Source: Oscillospiraceae bacterium
GTDB taxonomy: Bacteria; Bacillota; Clostridia; Oscillospirales; Oscillospiraceae
Length of the DNA stretch: 64,000 nt
Reading direction: 5' to 3'
Assembly (NCBI GenBank): GCA_017395085.1
Contig: JAFPWF010000010.1
Span: forward strand, 1-64,000
In this document: positions 42,757 through 52,146 of the stretch, one piece after another
Position numbering within the stretch: position 1 is the first letter of the stretch
Layout: every line of letters starts with the position of its first letter
Notes under the pieces: model-generated
Database searches by the model: none
The model's input: only the letters and a program-made list of their open reading frames with translations
What the model was told of the DNA's origin: nothing
Program-made: the position numbers and the translations under genes

Positions 42757-43167
42757 ATGATCAAGCCGATCGTAAAAGACGTCCTGTTCCTCGGGCAGAA
42801 ATCCGTGCCCGCCGTAAAGGCTGATCTCTCCCTGGCAAAGGACCTGCAGGACACGCTTGCCGCCAACCGCGAGCGTTGCGTCGGCATGGCGGCGAATATG
42901 ATCGGTGTGAAGAAGCGGGCCATCATCGTGAGCATGGGGCTGATAAGCGTTGTGATGTTCAACCCCGTGATCACAAAGAAGGATGGCCCCTATGAGGCGG
43001 AGGAAGGCTGCCTGTCGTTGACCGGCGTCCGGAAAACCACCCGCTATGAGGCAATTACCCTGGAATACACCGACGTTGAATGGAAGCGTCAGCGCCGCAC
43101 GTTTACAGGCTGGACCGCGCAGATCATCCAGCACGAAGTCGACCACCTGGAAGGAATCCTTATTTAA
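42757..43167 (+). CDS. Peptide deformylase-like protein
   Basis: 136 residues. Removes the formyl group from new proteins. Motif II EGCLSL and motif III QHEVDHLEG (metal-binding Cys and two His) are intact. Motif I reads GMAANMIG, where active deformylases usually have Gln near that place. The protein is short (typical 150-190), so it is a compact or divergent form, common in Clostridia. GGAGG precedes the ATG at 42757; the upstream 15 codons are ignored. Confidence 0.87.
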   Translation: MIKPIVKDVLFLGQKSVPAVKADLSLAKDLQDTLAANRERCVGMAANMIGVKKRAIIVSMGLISVVMFNPVITKKDGPYEAEEGCLSLTGVRKTTRYEAITLEYTDVEWKRQRRTFTGWTAQIIQHEVDHLEGILI

Positions 43168-43267
43168 ACAGCCATGGAATATCTTTTATTGTTCTCCGTG
43201 ATCCTCGTTCTGATATTTGGGAAAAACAAAGGCAGCAAATAAAACGCCGGACAACAGGAGAAACCTT

Positions 43268-43666
43268 ATGAAGAACAGCAGAAGCTGGCGATGGTGCGTC
43301 GCCGGGAACCTCAGAGAGGATATCCCCAGAAGGTCGGAAAGCCTCCGGCCTGCATCGGCTCCCCCGCTGAAACAGGTGTTTATCGCAAGGGATTACGACC
43401 CGGCAAGCGGAGAGGTCACTGTGGCGTGGCTGAATATTAAAGGAAATACCGCCGTGATCGCCCGGGTCCCGCTGCAGATTCTCACGAGTATCCGGGTCAT
43501 GAAGACCTGCAATGCCTGGGGTCTTCAGATGATGAGCGACCTGGCGTCGGACGGACTCTGGTGGGGCAGTTCCCTCGCCGACATGAAAGACGCAGAAGCG
43601 TACCGGGATTTGTTGCGGGCAGAGAACAGGCCGCATAATACGGCTCCGGAGAAAACAGCACACTGA
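43268..43666 (+). CDS. Hypothetical protein, 132 residues
   Basis: Starts MKNSRSWRWCVAGNLREDIP after AGGAG. One mixed domain (KQVFIARDYDPASGEVTVAW, then VIARVPLQIL) and a basic tail. No signal peptide, no known motif. Follows the deformylase by 100 bp. Confidence 0.6.
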   Translation: MKNSRSWRWCVAGNLREDIPRRSESLRPASAPPLKQVFIARDYDPASGEVTVAWLNIKGNTAVIARVPLQILTSIRVMKTCNAWGLQMMSDLASDGLWWGSSLADMKDAEAYRDLLRAENRPHNTAPEKTAH

Positions 43667-43695
43667 ACCGAATGTGAAAACACCGGCGTCTTGCA

Positions 43696-43725
43696 TTGTT
43701 CCGGCAATCATTCCTGTGCTATACT
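43696..43725 (+). promoter_or_regulatory. Candidate promoter of the P-loop protein
   Basis: TTGTTC (43696-43701), 18-bp spacer, TATACT (43720-43725) with an upstream TGC (extended -10). Confidence 0.5.
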
Positions 43726-43767
43726 ATCGCCGGACATACTCAAAGACGGATGGAAAGGGGAAACACC

Positions 43768-44880
43768 ATGGAAAAATACACCAATCTGGAACAGGCAGTC
43801 AGTGACCAGTCACTTGCCATCGTAACCGATCGGATCACCACACAAAAAGAACTCAACAGAGTTTACTTCCGATATAAAGCCCTGCCGAGAAAACAGAAAC
43901 GCTTCTCCAACTATTATTCCAACGAATTCCTTGGGCATAATGTACCCGAAATGTATGTCCTGTTAAAAGACGAACTGAAGCCGGACAATGACTTTCTGGA
44001 AGACTGGCAGCTTCCAAGCGATAAATACGTGGTTTCCGAACCGGATCTTTACTACAGGGAAGAAAGCTTCAATTCAGGTGATACCAACATCTGCTTTCTT
44101 CTCGGCCATTCGGGAAGCGGGAAATCCGTGATGGCAAGAACCCTCGAGGGAGACGACATCGACCATATTGAGCTTGACGACCTGCTGCTTACGAAGGATC
44201 ACTTTACCATGGAGGAGCTGAAGGACTATTCCGATATGATCTGCAGCTTCTTCTCCTCTGAGGGAGCGAAATACTATATCGGTTTGGAGGAGAGAAACAG
44301 CATCCCCAAAGAGGAATACGAAGACCGGGTGTTTGTAGACTTCGTCAATTTCGCCATGGATTATGCCGGGCAGCACAGGGAAAAGAGGTTTATTATTGAC
44401 GGGATCTGGCTCTATCTCTATTTCGAAGACCCCTCGGTATTTGAGGACTACACGGTATTCATCAAGGGGACGTCCTTCCTGAAATCCAAAATCCGCGCGA
44501 CGAAGCGGGAGATGCAGCGGGACAGGGAAACCCTGAAGGACAGGAAAGAGATGTTCGGCAGAGAAGTCCGGAACTACCTTCTGGATGAGGACAAGATCGA
44601 CCGCTACCGCAGCTACTACGGCGACCGCCCCGACACCATTTTCAGGGAGGAGACCAGCGAAGCCTCCAAGCAGGAGGAAGCCGTGGTCTGCGAGCTGAAG
44701 GAGATTGACCGGCGCTTTGTAAACGGGGATGCGGACGGGATCGGTGAGATCAGGAAAAGCGCGGAAGCCAACACGGAACTTTCCAACTGGAACAAACTGA
44801 GGATCATCAACGAATGCAACCTGGCTCTGATTGACCTCCGGATTGAAAACACCGGGACTCTCAAGAATGCGGAAGCATAA
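43768..44880 (+). CDS. P-loop NTPase, kinase-like
   Basis: 370 residues. Walker A GHSGSGKSV at about residue 115, a Walker-B-like FIIDGIWLYLYF near 215, and a basic lid region KSKIRATKREMQRDRETLKD, the layout of small-molecule kinases. The first 100 residues (about 20-95) hold an extra domain with FLEDWQLPSDKYVVSEPDLY. Cytoplasmic; substrate unknown. AAAGGGG before the ATG at 43768. Confidence 0.75.
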   Translation: MEKYTNLEQAVSDQSLAIVTDRITTQKELNRVYFRYKALPRKQKRFSNYYSNEFLGHNVPEMYVLLKDELKPDNDFLEDWQLPSDKYVVSEPDLYYREESFNSGDTNICFLLGHSGSGKSVMARTLEGDDIDHIELDDLLLTKDHFTMEELKDYSDMICSFFSSEGAKYYIGLEERNSIPKEEYEDRVFVDFVNFAMDYAGQHREKRFIIDGIWLYLYFEDPSVFEDYTVFIKGTSFLKSKIRATKREMQRDRETLKDRKEMFGREVRNYLLDEDKIDRYRSYYGDRPDTIFREETSEASKQEEAVVCELKEIDRRFVNGDADGIGEIRKSAEANTELSNWNKLRIINECNLALIDLRIENTGTLKNAEA

Positions 44881-44910
44881 AGCAGAAATACAGCAACTAT
44901 GGCAATTAAT

Positions 44911-44936
44911 AAAGGGGGATCGTTCGATCCCCCTTT
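44911..44936. terminator. Bidirectional terminator
   Basis: A 12-bp stem AAAGGGGGATCG / CGATCCCCCTTT with a two-base loop. Confidence 0.8.
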
Positions 44937-44939
44937 TGT

Positions 44940-45305
44940 TTATGCTGCTTTGGCTTGGAACAGGCCTTTGACCTTGTTCAGGACTGCGGTGCAGAAGTCC
45001 TGCACTGTCGTGACTGCGGTCCGGGCAAACTTTACGCCGATGCGGGTCGACATCTTTGTGCCCTTCGGGAGTTTGCTGCCTTCCAGCACCGCGGCGATCA
45101 CATCTTTGTGCTTATACACGACCCATCCTGCCAGGCCGGCTCCCGCGAGGAAAGAGAGGCAGACGGTCAGGCCTTTCTTCCATTTTTTCCGGCCTTCTTT
45201 TTTCCCTTTCTTCTCTTCCATTTTTTTCTTCTCCTTCTTCTGTTTTTCTTTCTTCACTAGGTCGGCAAGCGCTTTGCCGATTACAACTTTTTTGATAAGA
45301 CCCAT
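44940..45305 (-). CDS. Lysine-rich membrane-anchored protein, 121 residues
   Basis: MGLIKKVVIGKALADLVKKE, a strongly basic K/E stretch (about 20-50), one membrane helix (VCLSFLAGAGLAGWVVY), then a soluble tail with helices. GGAGG seven bases before the ATG at 45305; the longer frame is ignored. Unknown role, perhaps cell-envelope associated. Confidence 0.65.
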   Translation of the reverse strand: MGLIKKVVIGKALADLVKKEKQKKEKKKMEEKKGKKEGRKKWKKGLTVCLSFLAGAGLAGWVVYKHKDVIAAVLEGSKLPKGTKMSTRIGVKFARTAVTTVQDFCTAVLNKVKGLFQAKAA

Positions 45306-45443
45306 GTTTTCTCCTCCCGGCTTGTCCCGATGTGCGCCGCTCCGCCGGGAGCGGCTTTGATGTCCTGATTCTATCACGAAACACAGGCAAAAACAATATA
45401 CTCTGTTTTACCCCGTTTGAAAAACACGGGCTGTGTTTTTGCC

Positions 45444-45472
45444 TTGCTGACAGTAGTGCTTTCTGCTATAAT
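45444..45472 (+). promoter_or_regulatory. Promoter of the S41 peptidase gene
   Basis: TTGCTG (45444-45449), 17-bp spacer, TATAAT (45467-45472). Confidence 0.65.
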
Positions 45473-45516
45473 CCTGCTCAGGAAGGGAAACCGGAGCAAA
45501 ACAAGGAGGAACCCAG

Positions 45517-47463
45517 ATGAAAACAAGAAACGGAGGAACCGCATCCCGCGGTGTCAGGTTGGCCGCCATCGTCGTTCTGCTGGCACTGTGCTTCCAGTTC
45601 ATCGCCGTTCCCGCGGCAAAAGCGGAAACGCCGGAATACGGCGGGATGACGCTGAAAGAGGCTAAGCAGGCCCGCGTATACCAGGGTACCCTGGACAGCG
45701 TGTACACGCTCAGCACCTGGGAGTTCAAGGAGCAGGAGGACGTGCCTTACGTATCGCTGAAAGAGTACCTCAACCTGCTGTTTGTGGAGACCTACGACCC
45801 CGCGTTGGACTTTGCCTGGGACGGGGACGTGCTGCTGGTGACCCGCAATGATGTGAGTCTACGCGTGGACCCTGTGAACCAGATGGTCAGCGTGGACGAC
45901 ATGTGCGCATTCCTCGGGCCGCACGCGGCGGGCGCGCTTGCCGACGGCATCGTGGAGAAGACCGAGTTCATTGCCCTGAGGCCTTCCGATAAGAATGAGT
46001 CCACCCAGACGCTGGCCTTGGGATACGAGGTGAAACTCGTGGATTACGGGGTGGAAATGCTCCGTGTTGAAGATGACATTCTAATCCCTTTCGGCGTGGC
46101 CCAGAGCGTCTTTGCGGCGCCTGCCATGAGGGCGTTTTTTGCCTACAACGGAGATGATTATTATGACATTGTAAATTCCGTAGACAGCATCTACGGCACA
46201 TCGTCGAATGCAGACGCGCCCAATCCCTATGCGAACATGTGGTACAGCGGGAGCTTTGCAAGCCGTGCGGAGCTCAGCGAAGCATACGCGAAGTACAACT
46301 ATGCCGGCATGTGCATCCTCCTCGACCTGACCTACGGGCACAAGGAGGAAAAAGGGATCACGGACTTCAACAGCTATCTTGAAGAAAACGGCATGAAGGA
46401 TGCGCTTCTCTCGACGGACCCGAAAGACGACGTCGAGGTGCTGAAAAAGCTCTTCGGTGGGATGTTTGACAGCGGGCATGACGCAGAGATTCTCTCCCCG
46501 TCGATCATCGACTCGGAAGGGGCCATTGAGAAGGCCGAGATGATTCACGAGTTCCTGGAGAAGATTGGCTATGATTCTCTGGCGGAACTGGGCAAGGATC
46601 TTTCTCCGATTCTCTATGCGCTGTTGAAGATGGTTCCCAAAGATGTTCTGCTGGAAAAGATCAACAACACTGACACCAGCAGCCCTGACATTGGACCGAA
46701 TGTGATGAAAATGCTCACCGACATGATCCGTATGCAGATCCTGAAGCCTCTGAACTTCGGTTCCGGAAGCAAGGTGGATATCATCGGCGATACCTGCGTA
46801 ATCTATTTTGAAGGCTTTAAAGAAGACCTGACGCGGTCCGAGAGCTTCTACACGAAGCTGCCCACGAAGAGCGACCTGGACACCAGCTCCTTCGGGCTGT
46901 TCTACTATGCATTTGAAAAGATCAAGGCAAACGGGAATGTGAAAAATGTGGTGATCGACCTGTCCAACAACGGCGGCGGATCGGCCGCTGCGCTGGTTTC
47001 GACGCTCGGCTTCCTGAGCAAGGACGGTGAAGTCAGGATCAGCTACCGGGATCTGCTGAATCAGAACTATCGTGTTGAGAACTACCATGTGGACACCAAC
47101 CTGGACGGCCGCTTTGACGATCAGGACGGCTACGGCGGGCAGTACAAATTCTATGTGCTGACCAACGGCAGCTCTTACTCCTGCGCCAACGCCTTCCCGT
47201 ACTTTGCTCAGCAGCAGAAGCTTGCCAAGGTTATCGGTGAAAAGCCGGGTGGTGGTGACTGTGTCGTGGCCTATTATATCGATGCCTACGGGCATGTGGG
47301 CGCCATCTCCGGCGCCAAGCAGCTGGGGACCATGGAGGGCGGCATCTTTACGTCGGACGAGTCGGCTGTAGAGGTGGATATCCCCTTTGTCGGGAACGAA
47401 GGCGACGAAATCTACTTCCACCCGGACAGGATCGCGCAGTTCATCGCCGGCCGCGGTGCATAA
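45517..47463 (+). CDS. Exported S41-family (tail-specific protease-like) peptidase
   Basis: 648 residues. Signal peptide (VRLAAIVVLLALCFQFIAVP, cleavage near AKAET). The C half (about 410-640) is an S41 fold: NVVIDLSNNGGGSAAALVS and the serine region LTNGSSYSCANAFPYF, with IGEKPGGGDCVV. A PDZ domain is not obvious; the N half holds unknown extracytoplasmic domains. Cuts proteins from their C terminus outside the membrane. AAGGAGG before the ATG at 45517. Confidence 0.85.
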   Translation: MKTRNGGTASRGVRLAAIVVLLALCFQFIAVPAAKAETPEYGGMTLKEAKQARVYQGTLDSVYTLSTWEFKEQEDVPYVSLKEYLNLLFVETYDPALDFAWDGDVLLVTRNDVSLRVDPVNQMVSVDDMCAFLGPHAAGALADGIVEKTEFIALRPSDKNESTQTLALGYEVKLVDYGVEMLRVEDDILIPFGVAQSVFAAPAMRAFFAYNGDDYYDIVNSVDSIYGTSSNADAPNPYANMWYSGSFASRAELSEAYAKYNYAGMCILLDLTYGHKEEKGITDFNSYLEENGMKDALLSTDPKDDVEVLKKLFGGMFDSGHDAEILSPSIIDSEGAIEKAEMIHEFLEKIGYDSLAELGKDLSPILYALLKMVPKDVLLEKINNTDTSSPDIGPNVMKMLTDMIRMQILKPLNFGSGSKVDIIGDTCVIYFEGFKEDLTRSESFYTKLPTKSDLDTSSFGLFYYAFEKIKANGNVKNVVIDLSNNGGGSAAALVSTLGFLSKDGEVRISYRDLLNQNYRVENYHVDTNLDGRFDDQDGYGGQYKFYVLTNGSSYSCANAFPYFAQQQKLAKVIGEKPGGGDCVVAYYIDAYGHVGAISGAKQLGTMEGGIFTSDESAVEVDIPFVGNEGDEIYFHPDRIAQFIAGRGA

Positions 47464-47490
47464 CAGGAAAGGTTCCGGACAGCAAAACGG

Positions 47491-47533
47491 AAAAATCCCC
47501 TGCCGGATCAGGAAGACCCGGCAGGGGGATTTT
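47491..47533. terminator. Bidirectional terminator
   Basis: AAAATCCCCTGCCGG pairs with CGGCAGGGGGATTTT, one bulge; between the S41 gene and the convergent glutathione peroxidase. Confidence 0.75.
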
Positions 47534-47554
47534 CTTGACAGAATATAGAAGCGA

Positions 47555-48094
47555 TTACAGCAGCGCTTTGATGCAGGCTTCCACTTCCGCCATGTCGGCG
47601 GTCGGCTCGAAGCGTGCGACCACGTTGCCATCCCGGTCAATGACGAACTTGGTGAAGTTCCACTTGATATCCGGCTTTTTGGCCCAGTCTGGATCGGCTT
47701 CGGAGAACATCTTTTCCAGAAGCGCCTTGTACTGGTGCTCACCGAACCCTTCAAAGCCCTTCTGGGACTTCAGATAGGTGTAGAGCGGCAGCTCGTTCTC
47801 ACCGTTCACTTCCGCTTTCTTCATCTGCGGGAAGGTGGTGTTGAAGTGCATGGTGCAGAACTCATGGATCTCCTCGTCAGAGCCGGGAGCCTGCCCGCCG
47901 AACTGGTTGCAGGGAATGTCCAGGATCTCCAGGCCTTTGTCGTGGTAATCGCGGTACAGCTGTTCAATGGGGGCATACTGAGGCGTGAAGCCGCAGCCCG
48001 TGGCCGTGTTGACCACCAGGATGACCTTGCCCCTGTAGTCGGCCAGGTTAAGCTGTTCTCCCTTGCCGGTGATGATTGTATAATCGTAAATCAT
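47555..48094 (-). CDS. Glutathione peroxidase (Cys type)
   Basis: 179 residues. Reduces peroxides; in such anaerobes probably uses thioredoxin. The peroxidatic residue is Cys34 (VVNTATGCGFTPQY), with Gln in DIPCNQFGGQAPGS and Trp in IKWNFTKFV. Start MIYDYTII at 48094 behind AGGAG. Independent gene. Confidence 0.95.
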   Translation of the reverse strand: MIYDYTIITGKGEQLNLADYRGKVILVVNTATGCGFTPQYAPIEQLYRDYHDKGLEILDIPCNQFGGQAPGSDEEIHEFCTMHFNTTFPQMKKAEVNGENELPLYTYLKSQKGFEGFGEHQYKALLEKMFSEADPDWAKKPDIKWNFTKFVIDRDGNVVARFEPTADMAEVEACIKALL

Positions 48095-48317
48095 TTTACA
48101 CTCTCCTTTTTGGGATTGTTTTACCGTTTCCATAGTAACAGCATATCGGGGAAATGTCCAGCGTTGCGATCTTTGTTTTCATGATCAGCTTTTCTTCTGG
48201 CTGACCCGCAAAGACACTGAGCCAGAAAAGAAACCCGCGGCAAAAGTCTTGAGCACCCCCTTCAGTTTTTTGCTGGAGAGGTGTTCTTTCCACCGAGGGA
48301 ACTCCCTTTCAAAAGGC

Positions 48318-48346
48318 TATACAGTGCTTCTGATTTTTGGTATAAT
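48318..48346 (+). promoter_or_regulatory. Promoter of the zinc-ribbon/TPR gene
   Basis: TATACA, 17-bp spacer, TATAAT (48341-48346). Confidence 0.55.
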
Positions 48347-48388
48347 CAGAAAAACCGGGCGAATCAGAAAGCAGGGAGGAATCGGTTT

Positions 48389-49138
48389 ATGCTCTGTAAA
48401 CGGTGCGGCAGCAGACTGCCGGATGAAGCTGCGTTCTGCCCTGCCTGCGGGGCACAAGCACCGCATGATGCAATCACGTCAGCAGGAACGTGGTTTGAAG
48501 AAGGCGCGGCTCCCGCTGTCTGCGCATCCTGCGGTAGCAGGAGCATCCGGATAGTTCGGAAGGGAGAGTACCTCTGCGAATACTGCGGAAGCAGGTTCTT
48601 CACAAACGGGCAGGACGTTGCTGCAAGTGAGGAAGACGTCACGGCCGAGCTGATGGCCCTGTTTGAGGAAGCTGCCAAATATGAGAGCAGAGACCAGATT
48701 TCCTCGGAACTCCGGGTTCTGCTCAAAGGTCTGGACCTCGCCCCCGAAAACAGTACCCTGCTGCTGAAACTGGGAAGGGCCTATTGGCGGCTTGGCTTTG
48801 CTGAACAGGCAATGGAATACTTTCATAAAGCGGAAGCGCTGGATCCGGATAATCCCACTGTATACTGCAACATTGGGAACGTTTACTTTACGCAGGGTCA
48901 GTATGCCGCAGCAAAACCCCTGTATGAAAAAGCGCTTGCCGGTATAGAGGCCAACCCGATGCGAGTCTCTGGCAATGACATCGCCGTTTCTTACGGAAAC
49001 TACGGCAACTGCCTCGGGAAACTGGGAGACCTGGAAGGTGCGAAAAAATATCTCTCCCTTGCCAAAACAAAAGGCTACAGCCGGGAGTCCCTGCGCAATG
49101 TATGCCGACAGCTGGGTTTAAACCCGAAAAGATTATGA
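48389..49138 (+). CDS. Zinc-ribbon and TPR protein
   Basis: 249 residues. Two zinc ribbons: CKRCGSRLPDEAAFCPACG (3-21) and CASCGSRSIR...CEYCGSRF (about 44-65). Then three TPR repeats (about 95-230; LLLKLGRAYWRLGFAEQAME and YGNYGNCLGKLGDLEGAKKY). A protein-protein scaffold in the cytoplasm, partner unknown. GGAGG upstream of the ATG. The next gene follows by 18 bp. Confidence 0.82.
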   Translation: MLCKRCGSRLPDEAAFCPACGAQAPHDAITSAGTWFEEGAAPAVCASCGSRSIRIVRKGEYLCEYCGSRFFTNGQDVAASEEDVTAELMALFEEAAKYESRDQISSELRVLLKGLDLAPENSTLLLKLGRAYWRLGFAEQAMEYFHKAEALDPDNPTVYCNIGNVYFTQGQYAAAKPLYEKALAGIEANPMRVSGNDIAVSYGNYGNCLGKLGDLEGAKKYLSLAKTKGYSRESLRNVCRQLGLNPKRL

Positions 49139-49156
49139 TCGACAGGAGGACACACC

Positions 49157-50164
49157 ATGAAGAAAATAATTGCTCTTTGCTCCCGTTTCTTATTCATTTT
49201 TTTGGCCGTATTGATCGCTCTGCCGGGATTAGCCGGGCGCGCGCAGGCGTCCGCGCAGGAGTATGTACCGGATCTCACTCCGGTTCAGGAATACGGGGAT
49301 TATTCTTACAAGGTTTACACAGACGGAACCGTCGAGATAGTGGACTACAACGGTCAGGAAGCAGATGTTATGATCCCTTCAGAACTGGGCGGAGAACGGG
49401 TCACTGTTATCGGCAGTGAAGCGTTTGCCTATTATGAAATGTCCAGCCTGACTATCCCGGAGGGAGTCGATGTGAGCGGCAGGGCGTTTGAGTACTGCAA
49501 GATCACGGAAGCTCTTAATCTGCCTGCCGGCGTCGCAATCGGGGTTCGTGCCTTTGAATATGCCGAACTCCCAAAAACTGTATTCATCCCGGAGGGCGCC
49601 GTCCTTGAAGGGGACTGTTTTTCCTACTGCGAGAATCTGGAGCGTCTCTTTGTGGAACCATCTTCCGTCATCAAGGGGTCTGCCTTCAGCTACAGCGAAG
49701 ATCTGAGAACACTCTTCTGTGCTCCCGGCTCGAAGTTCGCGGACAGGGCGTTTGAATACTGTTACCGGCTGACGGCGGTCGTCCTGTGCGGCGATGTGAA
49801 ACTGGACGGGAAGCCTTTCTCTTATTGCCGAAGCGCCAGGGTCTTTCATGAGGACGAAATCCAGTATGCCATTGAAGTAGAGAGAGCGCTGGGGCTTCAG
49901 GGAAAAAGAGGCGAAACCGACAAACAGCCCGGATCAGAAGGCCGGAACAGTGGCATGAGAATCGGAGAGGAAGCGGCCCTGAAGATTGCGCTGGATGACG
50001 CCGGGCTGACGCAGAAGCAGGTCCGGGATATCGACGTCGAACTGGAGCGGAACCACAGCTCCGAGCACTACGAAGTTGACTTTGAGCAGGGCGTTTACGA
50101 GTATGAATATCGGATCGAAGCCTTCAGCGGTGAGATCCTTTCCGCCAAAAGGGCCAGGGATTAA
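49157..50164 (+). CDS. Exported LRR (BspA-type) protein with PepSY domain
   Basis: 335 residues. Signal peptide ending near GRAQA. Residues about 55-235 form five or six LRR_5 repeats (AFEYC, SYCENLERL). The final 70 residues are a PepSY domain (EEAALKIALDDAGLTQKQVR, YEYEYRIEAFSGEILSAKR) that resembles the one in the GG-leader protein at 37454. Probably displayed outside the cell; may bind a peptidase. AGGAGG before the ATG. Confidence 0.82.
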   Translation: MKKIIALCSRFLFIFLAVLIALPGLAGRAQASAQEYVPDLTPVQEYGDYSYKVYTDGTVEIVDYNGQEADVMIPSELGGERVTVIGSEAFAYYEMSSLTIPEGVDVSGRAFEYCKITEALNLPAGVAIGVRAFEYAELPKTVFIPEGAVLEGDCFSYCENLERLFVEPSSVIKGSAFSYSEDLRTLFCAPGSKFADRAFEYCYRLTAVVLCGDVKLDGKPFSYCRSARVFHEDEIQYAIEVERALGLQGKRGETDKQPGSEGRNSGMRIGEEAALKIALDDAGLTQKQVRDIDVELERNHSSEHYEVDFEQGVYEYEYRIEAFSGEILSAKRARD

Positions 50165-50201
50165 ACCCGGCGTTCCGGAAGTCAAACAAGGAGATGCGCT
50201 C

Positions 50202-50423
50202 ATGAAAAAACTGTTTGCAGCGGCAAACCATTATGTAGAAACCAGCGACTGGAAGATTATCGCAGTGCTGAAATTCTGCCTGATTTCATTGGGAATGATG
50301 ATCGGGATGCAGATTAAACCAAAGTATAAAAAGAGTGTCTTTCTCGGTTCCCTGGGTGTCTTTGCCGTCACCTACGTCCCGCTGATGAAGAAGTTCTTCC
50401 AGGTATTGACCGGAAAGGAGTAA
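50202..50423 (+). CDS. Small membrane protein, 73 residues
   Basis: MKKLFAAANHYVETSDWKII, then two membrane helices (LKFCLISLGMMIGMQIKP, VFLGSLGVFAVTYVPLMKKF). AAGGAG eight bases before the ATG. Co-transcribed with the LRR gene (37 bp). Function unknown; similar proteins are sometimes mislabelled as permeases. Confidence 0.7.
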   Translation: MKKLFAAANHYVETSDWKIIAVLKFCLISLGMMIGMQIKPKYKKSVFLGSLGVFAVTYVPLMKKFFQVLTGKE

Positions 50424-50616
50424 GTGCAGCCACGGTATTCGGTCATGTGAAAACGGCAGGCATCCGTATGGAGTTGAGTTTATGAAACCTGACAACGGCA
50501 GCCGGACTGCACGTGCTGTACCGGGGCCCGAAAAAGAACCCATTATCTGCCATACCTTTGATCTGACGGATCCGGAAGGCTGCTGCCGTGAGTTGGAGAA
50601 ACGGCGGAGTAACACG

Positions 50617-51576
50617 ATGAAGGCCACCACAGAAAAAACCGATTTCCTTTCCTCTGCGACAGGGATCCTGATCGCGGCCATCGCGGCCAACCTGCTCTGG
50701 GGCAGCGCCCCGGCTTTCATCAAGCTCGGGTACCGCGCGTTTGCCATTGCCGGCGGGGATGTAATGGAGCAGATTCTCTTTGCAGGGGTGCGCTTTACGC
50801 TTGCGGGCGTGCTGACAGTCCTGCTCGGCAGTCTCCTGCGTCGCCGGATCCTGCTTCCGAAACGGAGTTCCGGAGGAATGATCCCGGTGCTGGCAACGGT
50901 GCAAACCGTCATCCAATATGCGTTCTATTACATCGGTCTTTCCCGGGCACCGGGTTACAAGGCCTCTATCATCGCGCCCACCAGCACTTTTTTCGCCCTG
51001 CTGATCGCCGCGCTCTTATTCCGGCAGGAAAAGCTGACTGCAAAGAAGCTGCTCGGCTGTCTGATCGGCTTTGCGGGGGTTGTCGTGGTGAGCCTGAGCG
51101 GACAGTTCGGAGGCGGGGTTCGGTTGGTCGGCGAAGGCTTCCTGGTGTTTTCCGCCGCCGCTTACGGCTGCGCTTCGGTGCTGATCAAGCGCTATTCCCT
51201 GCGGGAGGATCCCATCGTACTGAGCGGCTGGCAGTTTATCCTCGGTGGCCTGCTGATGACGGTTGCAGGGCTAATCGGCGGCGGGAGGCTAAATGCCGTT
51301 GATGCAGCGGCATGGGTGATCATGATCTATCTCGGCTTTTTGTCTGCAATTGCCTACATGCTTTGGTCCCTGCTCCTGCAGCGGCACCCGGTTTCCAGGA
51401 TCATGGTGTTCTCATTCCTGAACCCGGTATTCGGCGTACTGCTGTCGGCGGTGCTTTTGGATGAGTACAAAGCGTTGAGCATCCCGCGTTGCCTGCTTGC
51501 CATGCTGCTGGTATGTATTGGAGTGTGGATCGTGAACTACCCGGGGAAGGAGACCATCTCTGAAAACAAGCTCTGA
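50617..51576 (+). CDS. EamA-family (DMT) transporter
   Basis: 319 residues, ten membrane helices in two EamA repeats (LLWGSAPAFIKLGYRAF and YGCASVLIKRYSLREDPI). Probable exporter of small metabolites; substrate unknown. The frame is open to 50482, but GGAG seven bases before the ATG at 50617 fixes the start. Confidence 0.88.
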   Translation: MKATTEKTDFLSSATGILIAAIAANLLWGSAPAFIKLGYRAFAIAGGDVMEQILFAGVRFTLAGVLTVLLGSLLRRRILLPKRSSGGMIPVLATVQTVIQYAFYYIGLSRAPGYKASIIAPTSTFFALLIAALLFRQEKLTAKKLLGCLIGFAGVVVVSLSGQFGGGVRLVGEGFLVFSAAAYGCASVLIKRYSLREDPIVLSGWQFILGGLLMTVAGLIGGGRLNAVDAAAWVIMIYLGFLSAIAYMLWSLLLQRHPVSRIMVFSFLNPVFGVLLSAVLLDEYKALSIPRCLLAMLLVCIGVWIVNYPGKETISENKL

Positions 51577-51603
51577 AAACAACAGGATTCTGAGAGGCGG
51601 AAT

Positions 51604-52146
51604 ATGATCGGAATATCATTGTTGACCGGGGAGTTGGTCTTTACAGCGCTGTGGCTCCTCTGCAGGGGAATTATATGGATACGGCAGAAGAAGATCGTCT
51701 GGAAAAGAGAAGCTGCACTTCTTTTGATGTATGTCAATCTTGCCGTTCTGCTTCGTTTTGTCATTTATCCGTTTTTTACGGTCAACGGTCAGGTGCAGCC
51801 GTTGATCATCAACACGCGCAGCATTCAGCCGGTCCGGATCAACTTGATCCCGTTTGCAAAACTCTTCGATTATGACAGCAAGCGGGAAGCTGCCATCAAT
51901 ATCCTCGGGAATGCAGGCATGTTCATCCCTACGGGCATCATTCTGCCAATTCTGTATCGGCACATTCATGGCTTCTGGAAAGCAGTGCTCGCCGCTGCAG
52001 GGGTGTCGTTTGCCATTGAGATGATTCAATTACTGCTTCCGGGAAGTGTAAGCGATATCGATGACCTGATCCTCAATACTGCCGGTGCGGCTATCGGATA
52101 CGGGTTTTACAATCTTGCTCGCAGCTTTAAAACGGATATTATTTGA
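51604..52146 (+). CDS. VanZ-like membrane protein
   Basis: 180 residues with four helices; NILGNAGMFIPTGIILPILY and the DIDDLILNTAGAAIGYG motif are typical of the VanZ-like family. Role in wall metabolism or glycopeptide resistance is not established. Starts 28 bp after the EamA gene. Confidence 0.9.
   Translation: MIGISLLTGELVFTALWLLCRGIIWIRQKKIVWKREAALLLMYVNLAVLLRFVIYPFFTVNGQVQPLIINTRSIQPVRINLIPFAKLFDYDSKREAAINILGNAGMFIPTGIILPILYRHIHGFWKAVLAAAGVSFAIEMIQLLLPGSVSDIDDLILNTAGAAIGYGFYNLARSFKTDII

Noticed and set aside
43173-43241. 22-codon hydrophobic ORF (MEYLLLFSVILVLIFG...)
   Set aside because: Lies within 10 bp of the deformylase stop with no ribosome site; too short to support.
46081-47754. 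557-codon reverse ORF under the S41 peptidase
   Set aside because: Composition shadow crossing a terminator and the glutathione peroxidase; no domains.
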